Below, one piece after another: positions 16,323-25,030 of a stretch of 64,000 nt of DNA. This DNA comes from Streptomyces lasiicapitis. Its GTDB lineage: Bacteria; Actinomycetota; Actinomycetes; Streptomycetales; Streptomycetaceae. Numbering within the stretch: position 1 is the first letter of the stretch; each line of letters starts with the position of its first letter. The stretch is taken from assembly GCF_014646335.1 (NCBI RefSeq), contig NZ_BMNG01000013.1, positions 124,001 through 188,000 on the forward strand, given 5' to 3'. The position numbers and the translations under genes were made by a program. The notes under the pieces are model-generated. The model made no database searches and was not told the DNA's origin. It saw only the letters and a program-made list of their open reading frames with translations.

Positions 16323-17853
16323 GGTCGCCGCCGGGACCGTCGCGGTCGTCGTCCGCCGGGTCGCGCGCGAGCACCTCCCCGTCCGGCCGACTGTCCTGGT
16401 CGACAGGACCCGCGTACGAAACCGCCAACGCCACCGCCAGATTGGCCGCCAGCGCGAGAATCCCCGCGTTCACGCCGAACACCGGGTCGTGCTCGGTGAA
16501 CACGAGCCCGCACACGACCGCCACCCCCACCACGAGCCCGCTCACGGCCCCCGCCAGGCTCAGCTTCCGCCAGACCAGGCCGAGCAGCAGCATCGGGACG
16601 AGCTGCGCCATCCCCTCGTACGAGATGAGGGAGAGCCGTACGAGGGTGTTGGGCGCGGTGTACGTCATGACGAGCGCGACCGCGCCCGCGACCACGACGA
16701 CCGCCTGCGAGGCCCGCTTCTGCCGCACCGGCGCCTGCCACCGGGGCAGCAGCGACACCACGCTGCTGCCCCACATCGTGCCGATGACCAGCATGAACAC
16801 GGCCATCGGCACGATGGACGACAGCGCGGCCGCGACCCCGACGACACCCACCAGCCAGGCCGGCAGCGAGTCTACGACCAGCTTGAACAGCGCCAGGTTC
16901 GACCCGGCGCCGGTGAGCCCCGGCACCACGAACAGGGCGGCCATGCCGAGCAGCATCGGGACGAACAGCAGGATGTTGTAGGCGGGCAGCAGGACGGCGT
17001 TGCGGCGCAGGCCGTCGGCGCTGCGGGCGCCGAGGTATCCGGCGACGGTGGTCGGGAAGATGCACACGGTGAGGGCGTTGAGGAAGGTCGTGGTCGCGAA
17101 CCAGGCCTGCCCATAAGGACTTTCACCGGCCCCCGGCAGCGTCAGCCACTCCCCCTTCTCCTGTACGACCCGGTCGAGGAAGTCCCCGTACCCGTCGAAG
17201 TAGTGCAGCGGCACGTACACGACGAGGAACGCGAGCGTGCCGATGACGAGCACGTCCTTGAGCACCGACACCCAGGCGCTGCCCCGCAGCCCGCTCACCA
17301 CCACGAACCCCGTGGTGACGGCGAAGCCGATGAAATAGGCCCAGTTGAGGCTGATGGCGCCGTACGAGATCGTCGAGACGACGACGCCCATGCCCGTGAT
17401 CTGCAACTGGATGTACGGCAGCAGGAACACCGTCACCATGACGGCGACCGCGGCACCGAGCCAGGGCCGGTCGTAGCGGTGGGCCACCATGTCGGTGATG
17501 CCGACGAGCCCGTGGCGGCGGGCGTAGGCCCAGAGCATCGGCCCGACGACGTACCCCACCGCGTACCCGCACGACATGTAGGCGACGACGTACAGCACGG
17601 GCGCGCCGTAGTTGTACCCCCACCCCGCGGCGCCCAGATAACTGAAGCTGGTGTAGCCCTCCCCCGCCATCAGCACCCAGATCAACACCGTCCCGAGGGA
17701 CCGCCCGCCCACGGACCACTCGGCGAGCGCGCCCTTCGGGGAGCTCTCGCCGGAGCCCTTCTTCCGCCCTCGCACGGCAAGCAGCCCGAGGGCGACGGTG
17801 GCGACCATGAAGAAGCCGAAGATGGTGGTGGCGGTCGTGGCATCGGCGTTCAT
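16279..17853 (-). CDS. Sodium:solute symporter (SSS family)
   Basis: 524 residues with about 13 membrane helices. SSS hallmarks include GRSLGTVLIWVLMAGEGYTSFSYLG (given in part), GYVVGPMLWAYARRHGLVGITDMV and the conserved GLRGSAWVSVLKDVL. The tail is acidic and cytoplasmic (DPADDDRDGPGGD). A DUF3311 protein is encoded immediately upstream with a 4-base overlap; that pair is widespread and is thought to act together, often in monocarboxylate uptake. The substrate is not deducible here. Confidence 0.88.
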   Translation of the reverse strand: MNADATTATTIFGFFMVATVALGLLAVRGRKKGSGESSPKGALAEWSVGGRSLGTVLIWVLMAGEGYTSFSYLGAAGWGYNYGAPVLYVVAYMSCGYAVGYVVGPMLWAYARRHGLVGITDMVAHRYDRPWLGAAVAVMVTVFLLPYIQLQITGMGVVVSTISYGAISLNWAYFIGFAVTTGFVVVSGLRGSAWVSVLKDVLVIGTLAFLVVYVPLHYFDGYGDFLDRVVQEKGEWLTLPGAGESPYGQAWFATTTFLNALTVCIFPTTVAGYLGARSADGLRRNAVLLPAYNILLFVPMLLGMAALFVVPGLTGAGSNLALFKLVVDSLPAWLVGVVGVAAALSSIVPMAVFMLVIGTMWGSSVVSLLPRWQAPVRQKRASQAVVVVAGAVALVMTYTAPNTLVRLSLISYEGMAQLVPMLLLGLVWRKLSLAGAVSGLVVGVAVVCGLVFTEHDPVFGVNAGILALAANLAVALAVSYAGPVDQDSRPDGEVLARDPADDDRDGPGGDLSSVPGGAPAAGRR

Positions 17854-18050
17854 GAGGCCCGCCGCTTCTGGTCACCGCGGTAGGCGAGCCACACGGCGAC
17901 GGGCGTGAGCAGCGTGGCCGCGAGCAGCCACGCGAACAGGAACGGCAGCCCGAGCACGAGCGGCCGTACGCGATTGACGAAGGGCAACGCCCCCACGTAC
18001 AGCACGAAGGGCACGAGGAGCCAGAGGAGGTGGGGGCGGCGCTTGATCAC
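17850..18050 (-). CDS. DUF3311 small membrane protein
   Basis: 66 residues with two membrane helices (HLLWLLVPFVLYVGALPFV and PLVLGLPFLFAWLLAATLL). This is the usual size and pattern of DUF3311. The stop overlaps the symporter ATG by four bases. It is presumed to be an accessory subunit or stabiliser of the adjacent SSS transporter. Confidence 0.85.
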   Translation of the reverse strand: MIKRRPHLLWLLVPFVLYVGALPFVNRVRPLVLGLPFLFAWLLAATLLTPVAVWLAYRGDQKRRAS

Positions 18051-18147
18051 GGAGCAGGAGCTTAATCGGGCCGCTCGGCCTGGGCTGCGGTGGCGTCTCG
18101 CTGCCGGTCGGCGGGCCGCGTGTGGCGTGCCGCGTGCCGCGTGTCGC

Positions 18148-19005
18148 TCAGCGGGGCCGCATGGACGTCAGCTTTCCCCAGACCACAAGGCGGTACTTGG
18201 AGGTGTACTCCGGGGTGCAGGTGGTGAGGGTGAGGTAGTACCCGGCCCGGTCGTACCCGTGCCCCCGCCGGACCGTGCTGCGCGGCACGGGCGCGATGAC
18301 TCCGCCGTCGCGCGGGGCGGTCCGGGCGAGGGTCTTGTCGACGGTGTACGTGTACACGGCGTCCCGGGTCCCGACGGTCATCCGGTCGCCGGGGCGCAGC
18401 CGGTTGATGTACCGGAACGGCTCGCCGTGCGTGTTCCGGTGCCCGGCCAACGCGAAGTTGCCGGGGCGGCCGGGCTGGGCGGTGCGGGGGTAGTGGCCGA
18501 CGTACCCCTTGTTGAGCACCCCGCCTTTGCTGACGCCTTCGGCGACGGGGGCGCGGAGGTTGAGGCGGGGGATGCGGAGGACCGCGTAGGCGTGGTCGGT
18601 GGGGGGTCTGGCGGGGGCGCCTTGGGCTGGGGTGTCTTGGGCGGGGGTGTTCGGGGCCGGGGGCGCGCCGGTGTCATTCCCGGGTGAGACGGGGTCGCCG
18701 CGGTCGCGGACGGCACCGCGGCCACCCCCGCCGGGCGATCCCCGACCGCCTTCCTCCCCCTCCCTCTCCCCCTCCCCCCACTCCCTCTCCAGGGAATCGA
18801 CCTTGCTCTCCGCCGCGGCGCGGGCCTGACGGTTGGTCCACCAGAGCTGGTGTACGACGAGGAGGAGCAGGACGAGGCCGAGGGTGAGGGTGGCTTCGGC
18901 GGCGTACCAGAGGGCTCGGGCGAGGGGGCGGCGCCGGGCGGAGGCCTGCCCGTGGACGACGACGGGGACCCGCGTCCGGGATCGCCGTACCCATGGACGT
19001 ACCAC
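18148..19005 (-). CDS. Class E sortase
   Basis: 285 residues. One N-terminal membrane helix (TLGLVLLLLVVHQLWW) is followed by a low-complexity linker rich in Glu, Gly and Pro, then the sortase domain. The catalytic triad is visible as His in LAGHRNTHG, Cys263 in TLTTCTP and Arg272 in SKYRLVV. The GTG at 19005 has GGGAGG seven bases upstream and is preferred over the longer frame. Class E enzymes recognise LAxTG-type signals, and candidate substrates in this window are the LAQTG protein and the MAHTG protein. Confidence 0.88.
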   Translation of the reverse strand: MVRPWVRRSRTRVPVVVHGQASARRRPLARALWYAAEATLTLGLVLLLLVVHQLWWTNRQARAAAESKVDSLEREWGEGEREGEEGGRGSPGGGGRGAVRDRGDPVSPGNDTGAPPAPNTPAQDTPAQGAPARPPTDHAYAVLRIPRLNLRAPVAEGVSKGGVLNKGYVGHYPRTAQPGRPGNFALAGHRNTHGEPFRYINRLRPGDRMTVGTRDAVYTYTVDKTLARTAPRDGGVIAPVPRSTVRRGHGYDRAGYYLTLTTCTPEYTSKYRLVVWGKLTSMRPR

Positions 19006-19200
19006 TGGACCGCCTCCCTCCGGGCCGGGCAGCCGCAAGATAGGCGCGGCGCCCCCAACAGACCAGACCCACGACACCCCCAACAGACCAGACCCGCGAC
19101 ACCCTCGACGAACCGGAGCCGCACGCGACCGGACCCGTAATGACGCCACCGCGCCGCACCCCATACACCCCACCCGGGGAACGGCAGTACGGTGTCACCC

Positions 19201-20259
19201 ATGCGCCCCGACACGCCTGCCGACCACGTCGACCACATCGCCGAAGCGGAGCGCCTGGAGCGCACCGCGGGCCTCTACCCGGAGGACGCGGAACACCTGC
19301 TGCTGCAGGCCGCGGCCCACTTGGAGCTGGCCGACGCCCGTGACCGCGCGACGACGCTCTACGACCGCCTGATCTCACCCTCGGCCCCGCACCCGCCGGA
19401 GAACCCGACCCTGATCCGCGCCCTGAAGGCCGCGAACCTCTGGGAGTACGGCCACGAGGCGGAGGCGCGGGCGATCATCGAGGGAGTCCGCGGCACGGCA
19501 CCGGCGGACGCGGCGCCGTGGGTGATCGTGGCGGAGGCCCTTGAGGCCCACGACGAGCTGGACCAGGCGCACGAGACGTTCACGCAGGCGCTGACGGCTC
19601 TGCTCCCGTCGACGAGCGCGGATGCGGGGGCCGAACCCCCGTACCCCACCCACCCGTTGCTGTTCGGCCGCCACCGCGTACGCCGCCTGCTCGGCGCGGA
19701 GCACGACGCGTGGGACGGCCTGGCGGACCGGGTGCACCGCTCCCGCGCCGCGGCGGCGGGCCGCACCCCCGTCCCCCTGGACGAACTCCACGACCCCAAG
19801 CGCGTCTGGGCCCTGGGCTCGGAGAACCCCGCCGACCTCCGAGCCGAAATCGCCCGCCTCCAGGCGGAGTTGGGCTCCTACCGCGAGGCCCTCTCCCGCC
19901 CGTTCCCGGTAGCGGTCCTGCACTGGCCCGCCACGGAACTGACGGAACTCCTCACGGCGTACCCGTCCCTCTCGACGGAATACCCCTCCCACGAGACCCA
20001 CTTGGCGACCATAGAGTCCTCCCTCCGCGAACTCTCCACCTCGGGCACCCCCAACTTGGGCATCGTGACGGGGACGGTGCCGTCCTACGAGGCCTTCGCC
20101 GCCTCGGAGGGCGCCTCTCCGGGCGATTCGTCGCTGCTTCCGCTGTACGCGACGACGCTGGCTGCGCGGGGGCGGGCTGCGGGGTGGCCGCCGGAGGTGG
20201 GGGGTGGGTGTTGGTGTGGGTCGGGGCGGGCGTACGGCGACTGCCACGGGGGCGAGTGA
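19201..20259 (+). CDS. TPR-like protein with C-terminal SEC-C zinc motif
   Basis: 352 residues. The N-terminal half is helical with tetratricopeptide-like spacing (AEDAEHLLLQAAAHLELADARDRA and later WVIVAEALEAHDELDQAHETF, both in part). The C-terminus carries the SEC-C metal-binding signature CWCGSGRAYGDCHG, as at the end of SecA. A GTG nine bases earlier is an alternative start. Such proteins are common and uncharacterised in Streptomyces. The 3' end is unusually rich in G runs. Confidence 0.8.
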   Translation: MRPDTPADHVDHIAEAERLERTAGLYPEDAEHLLLQAAAHLELADARDRATTLYDRLISPSAPHPPENPTLIRALKAANLWEYGHEAEARAIIEGVRGTAPADAAPWVIVAEALEAHDELDQAHETFTQALTALLPSTSADAGAEPPYPTHPLLFGRHRVRRLLGAEHDAWDGLADRVHRSRAAAAGRTPVPLDELHDPKRVWALGSENPADLRAEIARLQAELGSYREALSRPFPVAVLHWPATELTELLTAYPSLSTEYPSHETHLATIESSLRELSTSGTPNLGIVTGTVPSYEAFAASEGASPGDSSLLPLYATTLAARGRAAGWPPEVGGGCWCGSGRAYGDCHGGE

Positions 20260-20318
20260 CGGCATCGGCCGGCGCCACCGATTCCTGCCCCGGGCCGGAC
20301 CGCCGGCACAATGCCCCC

Positions 20319-20744
20319 GTGCCCGACGCAGCCCCGTCCTCCCCCTCCGTCTCGGCGCGCATGAGCCGCCAAGGCTCTCGCGACACGGCCCCCGAGATCG
20401 CCGTCCGACGCCTCCTGCACGCAGCCGGGCTCCGCTACCGGGTCAACGTGCCCGTGCCCGGAATGCCCCGGCGCACGATCGACATCGCCTTCGCCAAGGC
20501 CAGGATCGCGGTGTTCATGGACGGCTGCTTCTGGCACGGCTGCCCTGACCACGCGACGAGCCCGAAGGCGAACGCCGAGTGGTGGCGGGCCAAGCTCGAC
20601 AAGAACATGGCCCGCGACCGGGAGACCTCCCGACACCTGGAGGCGGCGGGCTGGACCGTGTTGCGCTTCTGGGAGCACGAGCGCCCTGAGGACGTCGCCG
20701 CAGCAGTCGACCGCGCACGGCACGACAGCCACGCTCAGACATAG
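20319..20744 (+). CDS. Very short patch repair (Vsr)-type endonuclease
   Basis: About 141 residues from a GTG, or 127 from the ATG at 20361. The Vsr/MutH-like fold is evident from SRQGSRDTAPEIAVRRLLHAAGL (in part), RRTIDIAFAKARIAVFMDGC with the catalytic Asp, then FWHGCPDH and WTVLRFWEHE. Vsr enzymes nick T:G mismatches produced by deamination of 5-methylcytosine and normally accompany a Dcm methylase. No methylase gene is present. The next gene is a DUF3427 helicase, suggesting a defence or repair module rather than classical Dcm repair (inference). Confidence 0.85.
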   Translation: MPDAAPSSPSVSARMSRQGSRDTAPEIAVRRLLHAAGLRYRVNVPVPGMPRRTIDIAFAKARIAVFMDGCFWHGCPDHATSPKANAEWWRAKLDKNMARDRETSRHLEAAGWTVLRFWEHERPEDVAAAVDRARHDSHAQT

Positions 20745-20830
20745 CCGGGGCATCGACGCCATCCCGATTTACGGGAGTTCTGCCCTGTTGTCCGACCTCT
20801 GCACTACGGTCAAAAACGCTTGATTGACCT

Positions 20831-20860
20831 ACATGGCCGCGGCACCCACCACGGCCATGT
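20831..20860. promoter_or_regulatory. Inverted repeat upstream of the helicase
   Basis: Arms ACATGGCCG and CGGCCATGT are exact reverse complements separated by 12 bases. They lie 22 bases before the helicase start, so an operator or a 5'-leader hairpin is possible. Confidence 0.4.
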
Positions 20861-20882
20861 CCGCATATGACCGAGGACGTTC

Positions 20883-23099
20883 ATGCGCAGCAGCACACTC
20901 ACCGGCATAGGCTTCACCCCGTTCCCTCACCAGAAGGACATGCTGGAGCGCTTGGAGGTCGAGCGCGCAGTCCGTGGCCGTCGCCGCAACCTTCTCGTTG
21001 CCGCGACAGGGACGGGTAAGACGGTGATGGCTGCACTCGACTACGAGCAGTTGTCGCGCAAGGCGCGCCGCAGGCTGCGGCTCCTCTTCGTCGCGCATCG
21101 CAGGGAGATCCTGGAGCAGTCGCGGGACACTTACCGGCGCGTCTTGGGCGACGAGGCTTTCGGCGAGTCGTTCCACAGCAGCGAACGTCCCGAGGAGTGG
21201 GACCACGTCTTCGCCAGCGTGCAGTCGCTCAACTCTCGCGCGCTGGAACGGTTCTCGCCTGACCACTTCGACGTCATCGTCATCGACGAGTTCCATCACG
21301 GTACGTCCCCTACGTACCGGAAGATTCTTGACCACTTCGCACCCACGGAACTCCTCGCGCTCACCGCGACACCCGAGCGCATGGACGGAAAGAACATCCA
21401 GGACGAGTTCTTCGAGGGGCACATCACCGCAGAGATGCGCCTGTGGGAGGCCCTGGAGAACGAACTACTCAGCCCTTTCCGGTACTTCGGGATCAGCGAC
21501 GAGACCGACTTGAGCGCCGTGGAGTGGAAGCGCGGAGCGTACGACTCAGGACAGCTCAGCAATGTACTCACCGGAAACGATGCACGCGCCCGACTGATCG
21601 CGAAGGCCGTGCGTGACAAGGTCAAGAATCCGAGATCCATGCGCGCGCTCGGGTTCTGCGTGTCCGTATCGCACGCCCGCTTCATGGCCGAGCACTTCAC
21701 CAGGGATGAAATTGCTGCCGTTGCCCTCTCCGGCGAAAACCACCGTGATGAGCGCAAGCAGGCCCTCGATGATCTCAAGGACGGGAAGATCCAAGTGATC
21801 TTCTCTGTCGATCTGTTCAACGAGGGACTCGACATCCCCGACGTCGATACGCTGCTCCTCCTCCGCCCCACGGAGAGCGCCACGCTCTTCCTCCAGCAGC
21901 TTGGCCGAGGCCTGCGGCGCACACCGGACAAGGACGTACTCACGGTCCTCGACTTCATCGGCCAGCACCGCAAGGAGTTCCGCTTCGAGAATCAGTTCCG
22001 GGCGCTGACGAACCTCACGCGGAAGCGTCTGTTGAACGGCCTTGAGCAAGGGTTCCCCATGCTGCCGTCCCGCTGCCAGATCATCTTGGAACCCAAGGCC
22101 AAGCAGACCATCATCGGCAACATCAAGGACCAGCTCAAGGTCAACGCCACTACACTCGTCCGCGAGGTGTCCACGTACGCCGAGTTGCGGCTGGCTACCT
22201 ACCTGGAAGAGAGCGGTCGGGAGATCAAGGAAATCTACCGCGGCAATGGCAACTCGTGGACCAAGCTCCTACGTGGCGCCAAACTCCTCACTGGGACTGC
22301 ACCTGAAGGCGAGTTGGAGCTGCTGAAGCGCGCCCCTTCCTTCCTTCACGTCGATGACAAGGAACGCATCGATGCCTACCAGCGGATCCTGGCCGACGAT
22401 GCCCCCGCGTACGACGCATTGTCCCCGCGGGAGCAGGCGTACGCCCGCATGCTCTTCTTCAACATCTGGGACAAGGCCGGTGGTCACTCCACCTACCAGG
22501 AGGGGCTTTCTTCACTTCGCAAGCACAAGCCCGTTCGCGAAGAACTCCTCCAGGTTCTTGACCACTGCCTCGCCCACGCGGACCACTTCCCCTTGCCGCT
22601 GAAGGGTCCGCACAGCGAGCTCCCCTTGAAGGTGCACAGCTCGTACAACCGATCCGAGATCCTCGCCGCCCTCGGCGTAGCGCGCTTCGGCGGTCAGATG
22701 CCGGGCTCCTTTGCCCAAGGGGTCGTTGAGGTGAAGGACATCAGCACCGATGCCTTGCTCATCACCCTGGAGAAGGACGAGAAAGAGTTCTCGCCCACCA
22801 CGCGGTATCAGGACTACGCCATGAGTCCGACCCAGTTCCACTGGGAGTCGCAGAACGCGACCGCCGAAGACTCCGCCACGGGGCGCCGCTACCGCGAGCA
22901 CGCCCAGCGCGGAAGCCACATCTTGCTCTTCGTCCGCCGCTACAAGAACACCGACATCGGCGGCGCCGAGCCTTGGATGCTCTTGGGACCCGCACGCTAT
23001 GTCGCGCATGAGGGCAGCAAGCCCATGGCAATCACTTGGGAGCTTGAGCACGAGATGCCGGCGGACGTGTGGACGTACTCGTCGATCCCATCGAGCTGA
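20883..23099 (+). CDS. DEAD/DEAH-box helicase with DUF3427, lacking the N-terminal nuclease domain
   Basis: 738 residues. SF2 motifs are Walker A AATGTGKT at 40-47, DEFH at 135-138, TATPERMD and QQLGRGLRR. The C-terminal third matches DUF3427, including LPLKVHSSYNRSEILAALG and the SHILLFVRRYKN segment. Relatives of about 1000 residues usually start with a phospholipase-D-type nuclease domain. Here the protein begins directly at the helicase Q-motif region (FTPFPHQKDML), with GAGGACG before the ATG, so the nuclease is absent rather than cut off by a wrong start. Base composition is lower in GC than the core genes. The Vsr gene upstream may supply a nuclease. Confidence 0.88.
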   Translation: MRSSTLTGIGFTPFPHQKDMLERLEVERAVRGRRRNLLVAATGTGKTVMAALDYEQLSRKARRRLRLLFVAHRREILEQSRDTYRRVLGDEAFGESFHSSERPEEWDHVFASVQSLNSRALERFSPDHFDVIVIDEFHHGTSPTYRKILDHFAPTELLALTATPERMDGKNIQDEFFEGHITAEMRLWEALENELLSPFRYFGISDETDLSAVEWKRGAYDSGQLSNVLTGNDARARLIAKAVRDKVKNPRSMRALGFCVSVSHARFMAEHFTRDEIAAVALSGENHRDERKQALDDLKDGKIQVIFSVDLFNEGLDIPDVDTLLLLRPTESATLFLQQLGRGLRRTPDKDVLTVLDFIGQHRKEFRFENQFRALTNLTRKRLLNGLEQGFPMLPSRCQIILEPKAKQTIIGNIKDQLKVNATTLVREVSTYAELRLATYLEESGREIKEIYRGNGNSWTKLLRGAKLLTGTAPEGELELLKRAPSFLHVDDKERIDAYQRILADDAPAYDALSPREQAYARMLFFNIWDKAGGHSTYQEGLSSLRKHKPVREELLQVLDHCLAHADHFPLPLKGPHSELPLKVHSSYNRSEILAALGVARFGGQMPGSFAQGVVEVKDISTDALLITLEKDEKEFSPTTRYQDYAMSPTQFHWESQNATAEDSATGRRYREHAQRGSHILLFVRRYKNTDIGGAEPWMLLGPARYVAHEGSKPMAITWELEHEMPADVWTYSSIPSS

Positions 23100-23120
23100 C
23101 CAGTCGGAACAGCCACGCTG

Positions 23121-23780
23121 TCAGCTCCCCGCCTCCACCTCCGCCTCGAAGTGCATCTGCGCTCGATCTAGCGCTTCGTCGGGGTCGCAGCCATGGGCCT
23201 GGAGCCAGTGAAGGAGGTCGGCGATCAGATCGATCGCCGTCTCCTCAGCCACAGCTACGCCAAGACGTCCTGAGGGAGAGACCAGCCCAGAGCGCTCGGC
23301 GCCATACAGCGCGAGGTGACCTTCCGCCCGCGCCGCCCGTGGGCCTTCAGTGTGATCAGCCGAGGGGACAAGGTCCGTCGCCAACTCACACCACACGACC
23401 TTGGATGCTTCGCGAGGGATGACGCCCCAGCGATGGTCAGTAATCGCATCCACGAGAGCCATGCCCCGCCCGGATTCCGCGTCGCGCCCAGGAGCGAGGA
23501 GCGTCGGTAGCGCTCGCGCATCAGGGTCGAGCATCTCGATGCGGACGAAGGTGCCCGCCATGGAGATCGTGAGCGTCACAGGTGTACCGGCGCCCACGTG
23601 CTTGATGACGTTTGAGGTCAGTTCCGTGACACACATTTGAGCTGCCTCAACCACCTCCGGCAGACCCCACAGAGTCAGCCGCATCCACACCGCTCGCCGC
23701 AGGCCTGCAACTTCGCAAGGCTCCGCCGCGAAGGACCGTCCCCAGGGGTCCCGCCCACCGAATTCGCTGGCGTAGATCAT
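23121..23780 (-). CDS. RsbW-like ATP-binding (HATPase_c) protein
   Basis: 219 residues. The GHKL ATPase fold shows an N box VTELTSNVIKHVGAGTPV and a G box GRGMALVDAITDHRWGV. The last 70 residues add a helical extension. The start at 23780 has AGGAGG eight bases upstream. Proteins of this family lie next to XRE/DUF397 pairs in the WhiJ-like clusters of Streptomyces, and here that pair is divergent. It is probably a regulatory kinase or anti-sigma-like partner; the target is unknown. Confidence 0.85.
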   Translation of the reverse strand: MIYASEFGGRDPWGRSFAAEPCEVAGLRRAVWMRLTLWGLPEVVEAAQMCVTELTSNVIKHVGAGTPVTLTISMAGTFVRIEMLDPDARALPTLLAPGRDAESGRGMALVDAITDHRWGVIPREASKVVWCELATDLVPSADHTEGPRAARAEGHLALYGAERSGLVSPSGRLGVAVAEETAIDLIADLLHWLQAHGCDPDEALDRAQMHFEAEVEAGS

Positions 23781-23828
23781 CGCCCCTACCTCCTGCGCAC
23801 CCCATCGTGCACTGCGTGACCATCGATC

Positions 23829-23898
23829 ACTCTTAGTGAGAGAGTCGCAGCGCTCATCCCGCCATGCAACATGCATAAAGAGATTCCCCCAATGGGGT
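23829..23898. promoter_or_regulatory. Divergent promoter region of the WhiJ-like cluster with short palindromes
   Basis: Between the ATPase and the XRE gene lie ACTCT-N7-AGAGT (23829-23845) and CCCCAATGGGG (23887-23897). They are plausible binding sites of the XRE regulator, but both are short. Confidence 0.35.
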
Positions 23899-23959
23899 GA
23901 TTGGCCTTTCGCGTCACTTCCGATGGGATGGAACATCCGCTACAGCACCAGGAGTTGAC

Positions 23960-24808
23960 ATGGCAGGCTCCCCCACCGCACGCCGCCGTCGATTGGCCAT
24001 CGAGCTCAAAAGGCTCCGCGAGGACAACGGCTTCACCTGCAGTCAGGTGGGCAAGGAGCTGGACTGGAGCAGCTCCAAGGTCAACCGCATGGAGACGGGA
24101 CAGGGCCGCGTCCAACCATCCGACGTCGAAGCTCTGTGTCGCTTCTACGCCACCTCCGACGAGCTGCGCGATCTCCTCAAGTCCTTGGCCAAGGAGTCAA
24201 AGACGAAGGGGTGGTGGCACGCCCACGGAGACGCCGTCCCCTCCTGGTTCTCCGTCTACGTAGGCCTGGAACAGGCAGCATCGAGCCTGCGCAGCTACCA
24301 GGGCGAGTTCATCCCAGGCCTACTCCAGACACCTGCGTACGCATCGGAGCTCAGTTGCGCCTGGGTTGATCACACACCCGAAGACGTACAGCGCATGGTC
24401 GAGGTACGGATGCGACGACAGGACCTGCTACTGGGTGACAGCGCACCGGATCTGTGGGTCGTCGTGCACCAGAGCGCTCTTATGCACGTCATCGGAAACC
24501 GTCAGGTCATGGCGGGCCAGCTCGAACGTATGCTGGAAATGGCGGAGTTGAGGAACGTGACGGTTCAGGTCCTACCGTTCGACGCGGGCGCCTACCCCAC
24601 CACAGGATCGTTCACTGTCCTTGGCTTCCCGGAGCAGGAGGACCCGGACATGGTGTATCGAGAAGGGCTGACAGACTCCGTCTACCTCGAACACCCCCAG
24701 GACGTGGACCTCTACGCGAAGGCGTTCGACCACCTCAGGGCGCTGGCCTTGAGTCCACAACGGTCAGTCCTGCTGATCAAGAGAACTCTGGAGGATCACT
24801 CCCGATGA
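23960..24808 (+). CDS. XRE-family regulator with DUF5753 domain (WhiJ-like)
   Basis: 282 residues. An N-terminal helix-turn-helix (LAIELKRLREDNGFTCSQV, then SSSKVNRMETGQGRV) is followed by the DUF5753 domain (GEFIPGLLQTPAYA, LWVVVHQSALMHVIGN, VTVQVLPFDAG). AGGAG precedes the ATG. The stop overlaps the DUF397 start by ATGA. These regulators control development or secondary metabolism together with their small DUF397 partner and a nearby ATPase, all three of which are present. Confidence 0.93.
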   Translation: MAGSPTARRRRLAIELKRLREDNGFTCSQVGKELDWSSSKVNRMETGQGRVQPSDVEALCRFYATSDELRDLLKSLAKESKTKGWWHAHGDAVPSWFSVYVGLEQAASSLRSYQGEFIPGLLQTPAYASELSCAWVDHTPEDVQRMVEVRMRRQDLLLGDSAPDLWVVVHQSALMHVIGNRQVMAGQLERMLEMAELRNVTVQVLPFDAGAYPTTGSFTVLGFPEQEDPDMVYREGLTDSVYLEHPQDVDLYAKAFDHLRALALSPQRSVLLIKRTLEDHSR

Positions 24809-25017
24809 CGCTGCCCTCAACCACCAGGTGGCGGAAGAGTAGTTACAGCAACGGCATGGGTGGCGAGTGCGTTGAGGTTGCTTCGTTCCGTGGCGAGATA
24901 TCCGTGCGGGACTCCAAGGCCGCACCTGGGCCGTGGATCACTGTTGCCACCAGCACCTGGGAATGCTTCGTGGGCGCCATCCGGGAGGAGAAACCCACCA
25001 GGCGTGCGACAGAGTAG
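24805..25017 (+). CDS. DUF397 protein, partner of the XRE regulator
   Basis: 70 residues, a complete DUF397 domain: WRKSSYSNGMGGECVEVA, then VRDSKAAPGPWITVA and a final WECFVGAI. It is translationally coupled to the regulator by ATGA. In characterised pairs the DUF397 protein binds and modulates the XRE partner. Confidence 0.93.
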   Translation: MTLPSTTRWRKSSYSNGMGGECVEVASFRGEISVRDSKAAPGPWITVATSTWECFVGAIREEKPTRRATE

Positions 25018-25030
25018 TGAGTCCTGACTG

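Noticed and set aside
14831..16981. Plus-strand frame of 716 codons
   Set aside because: Out of frame with the MFS gene and antisense to the symporter.
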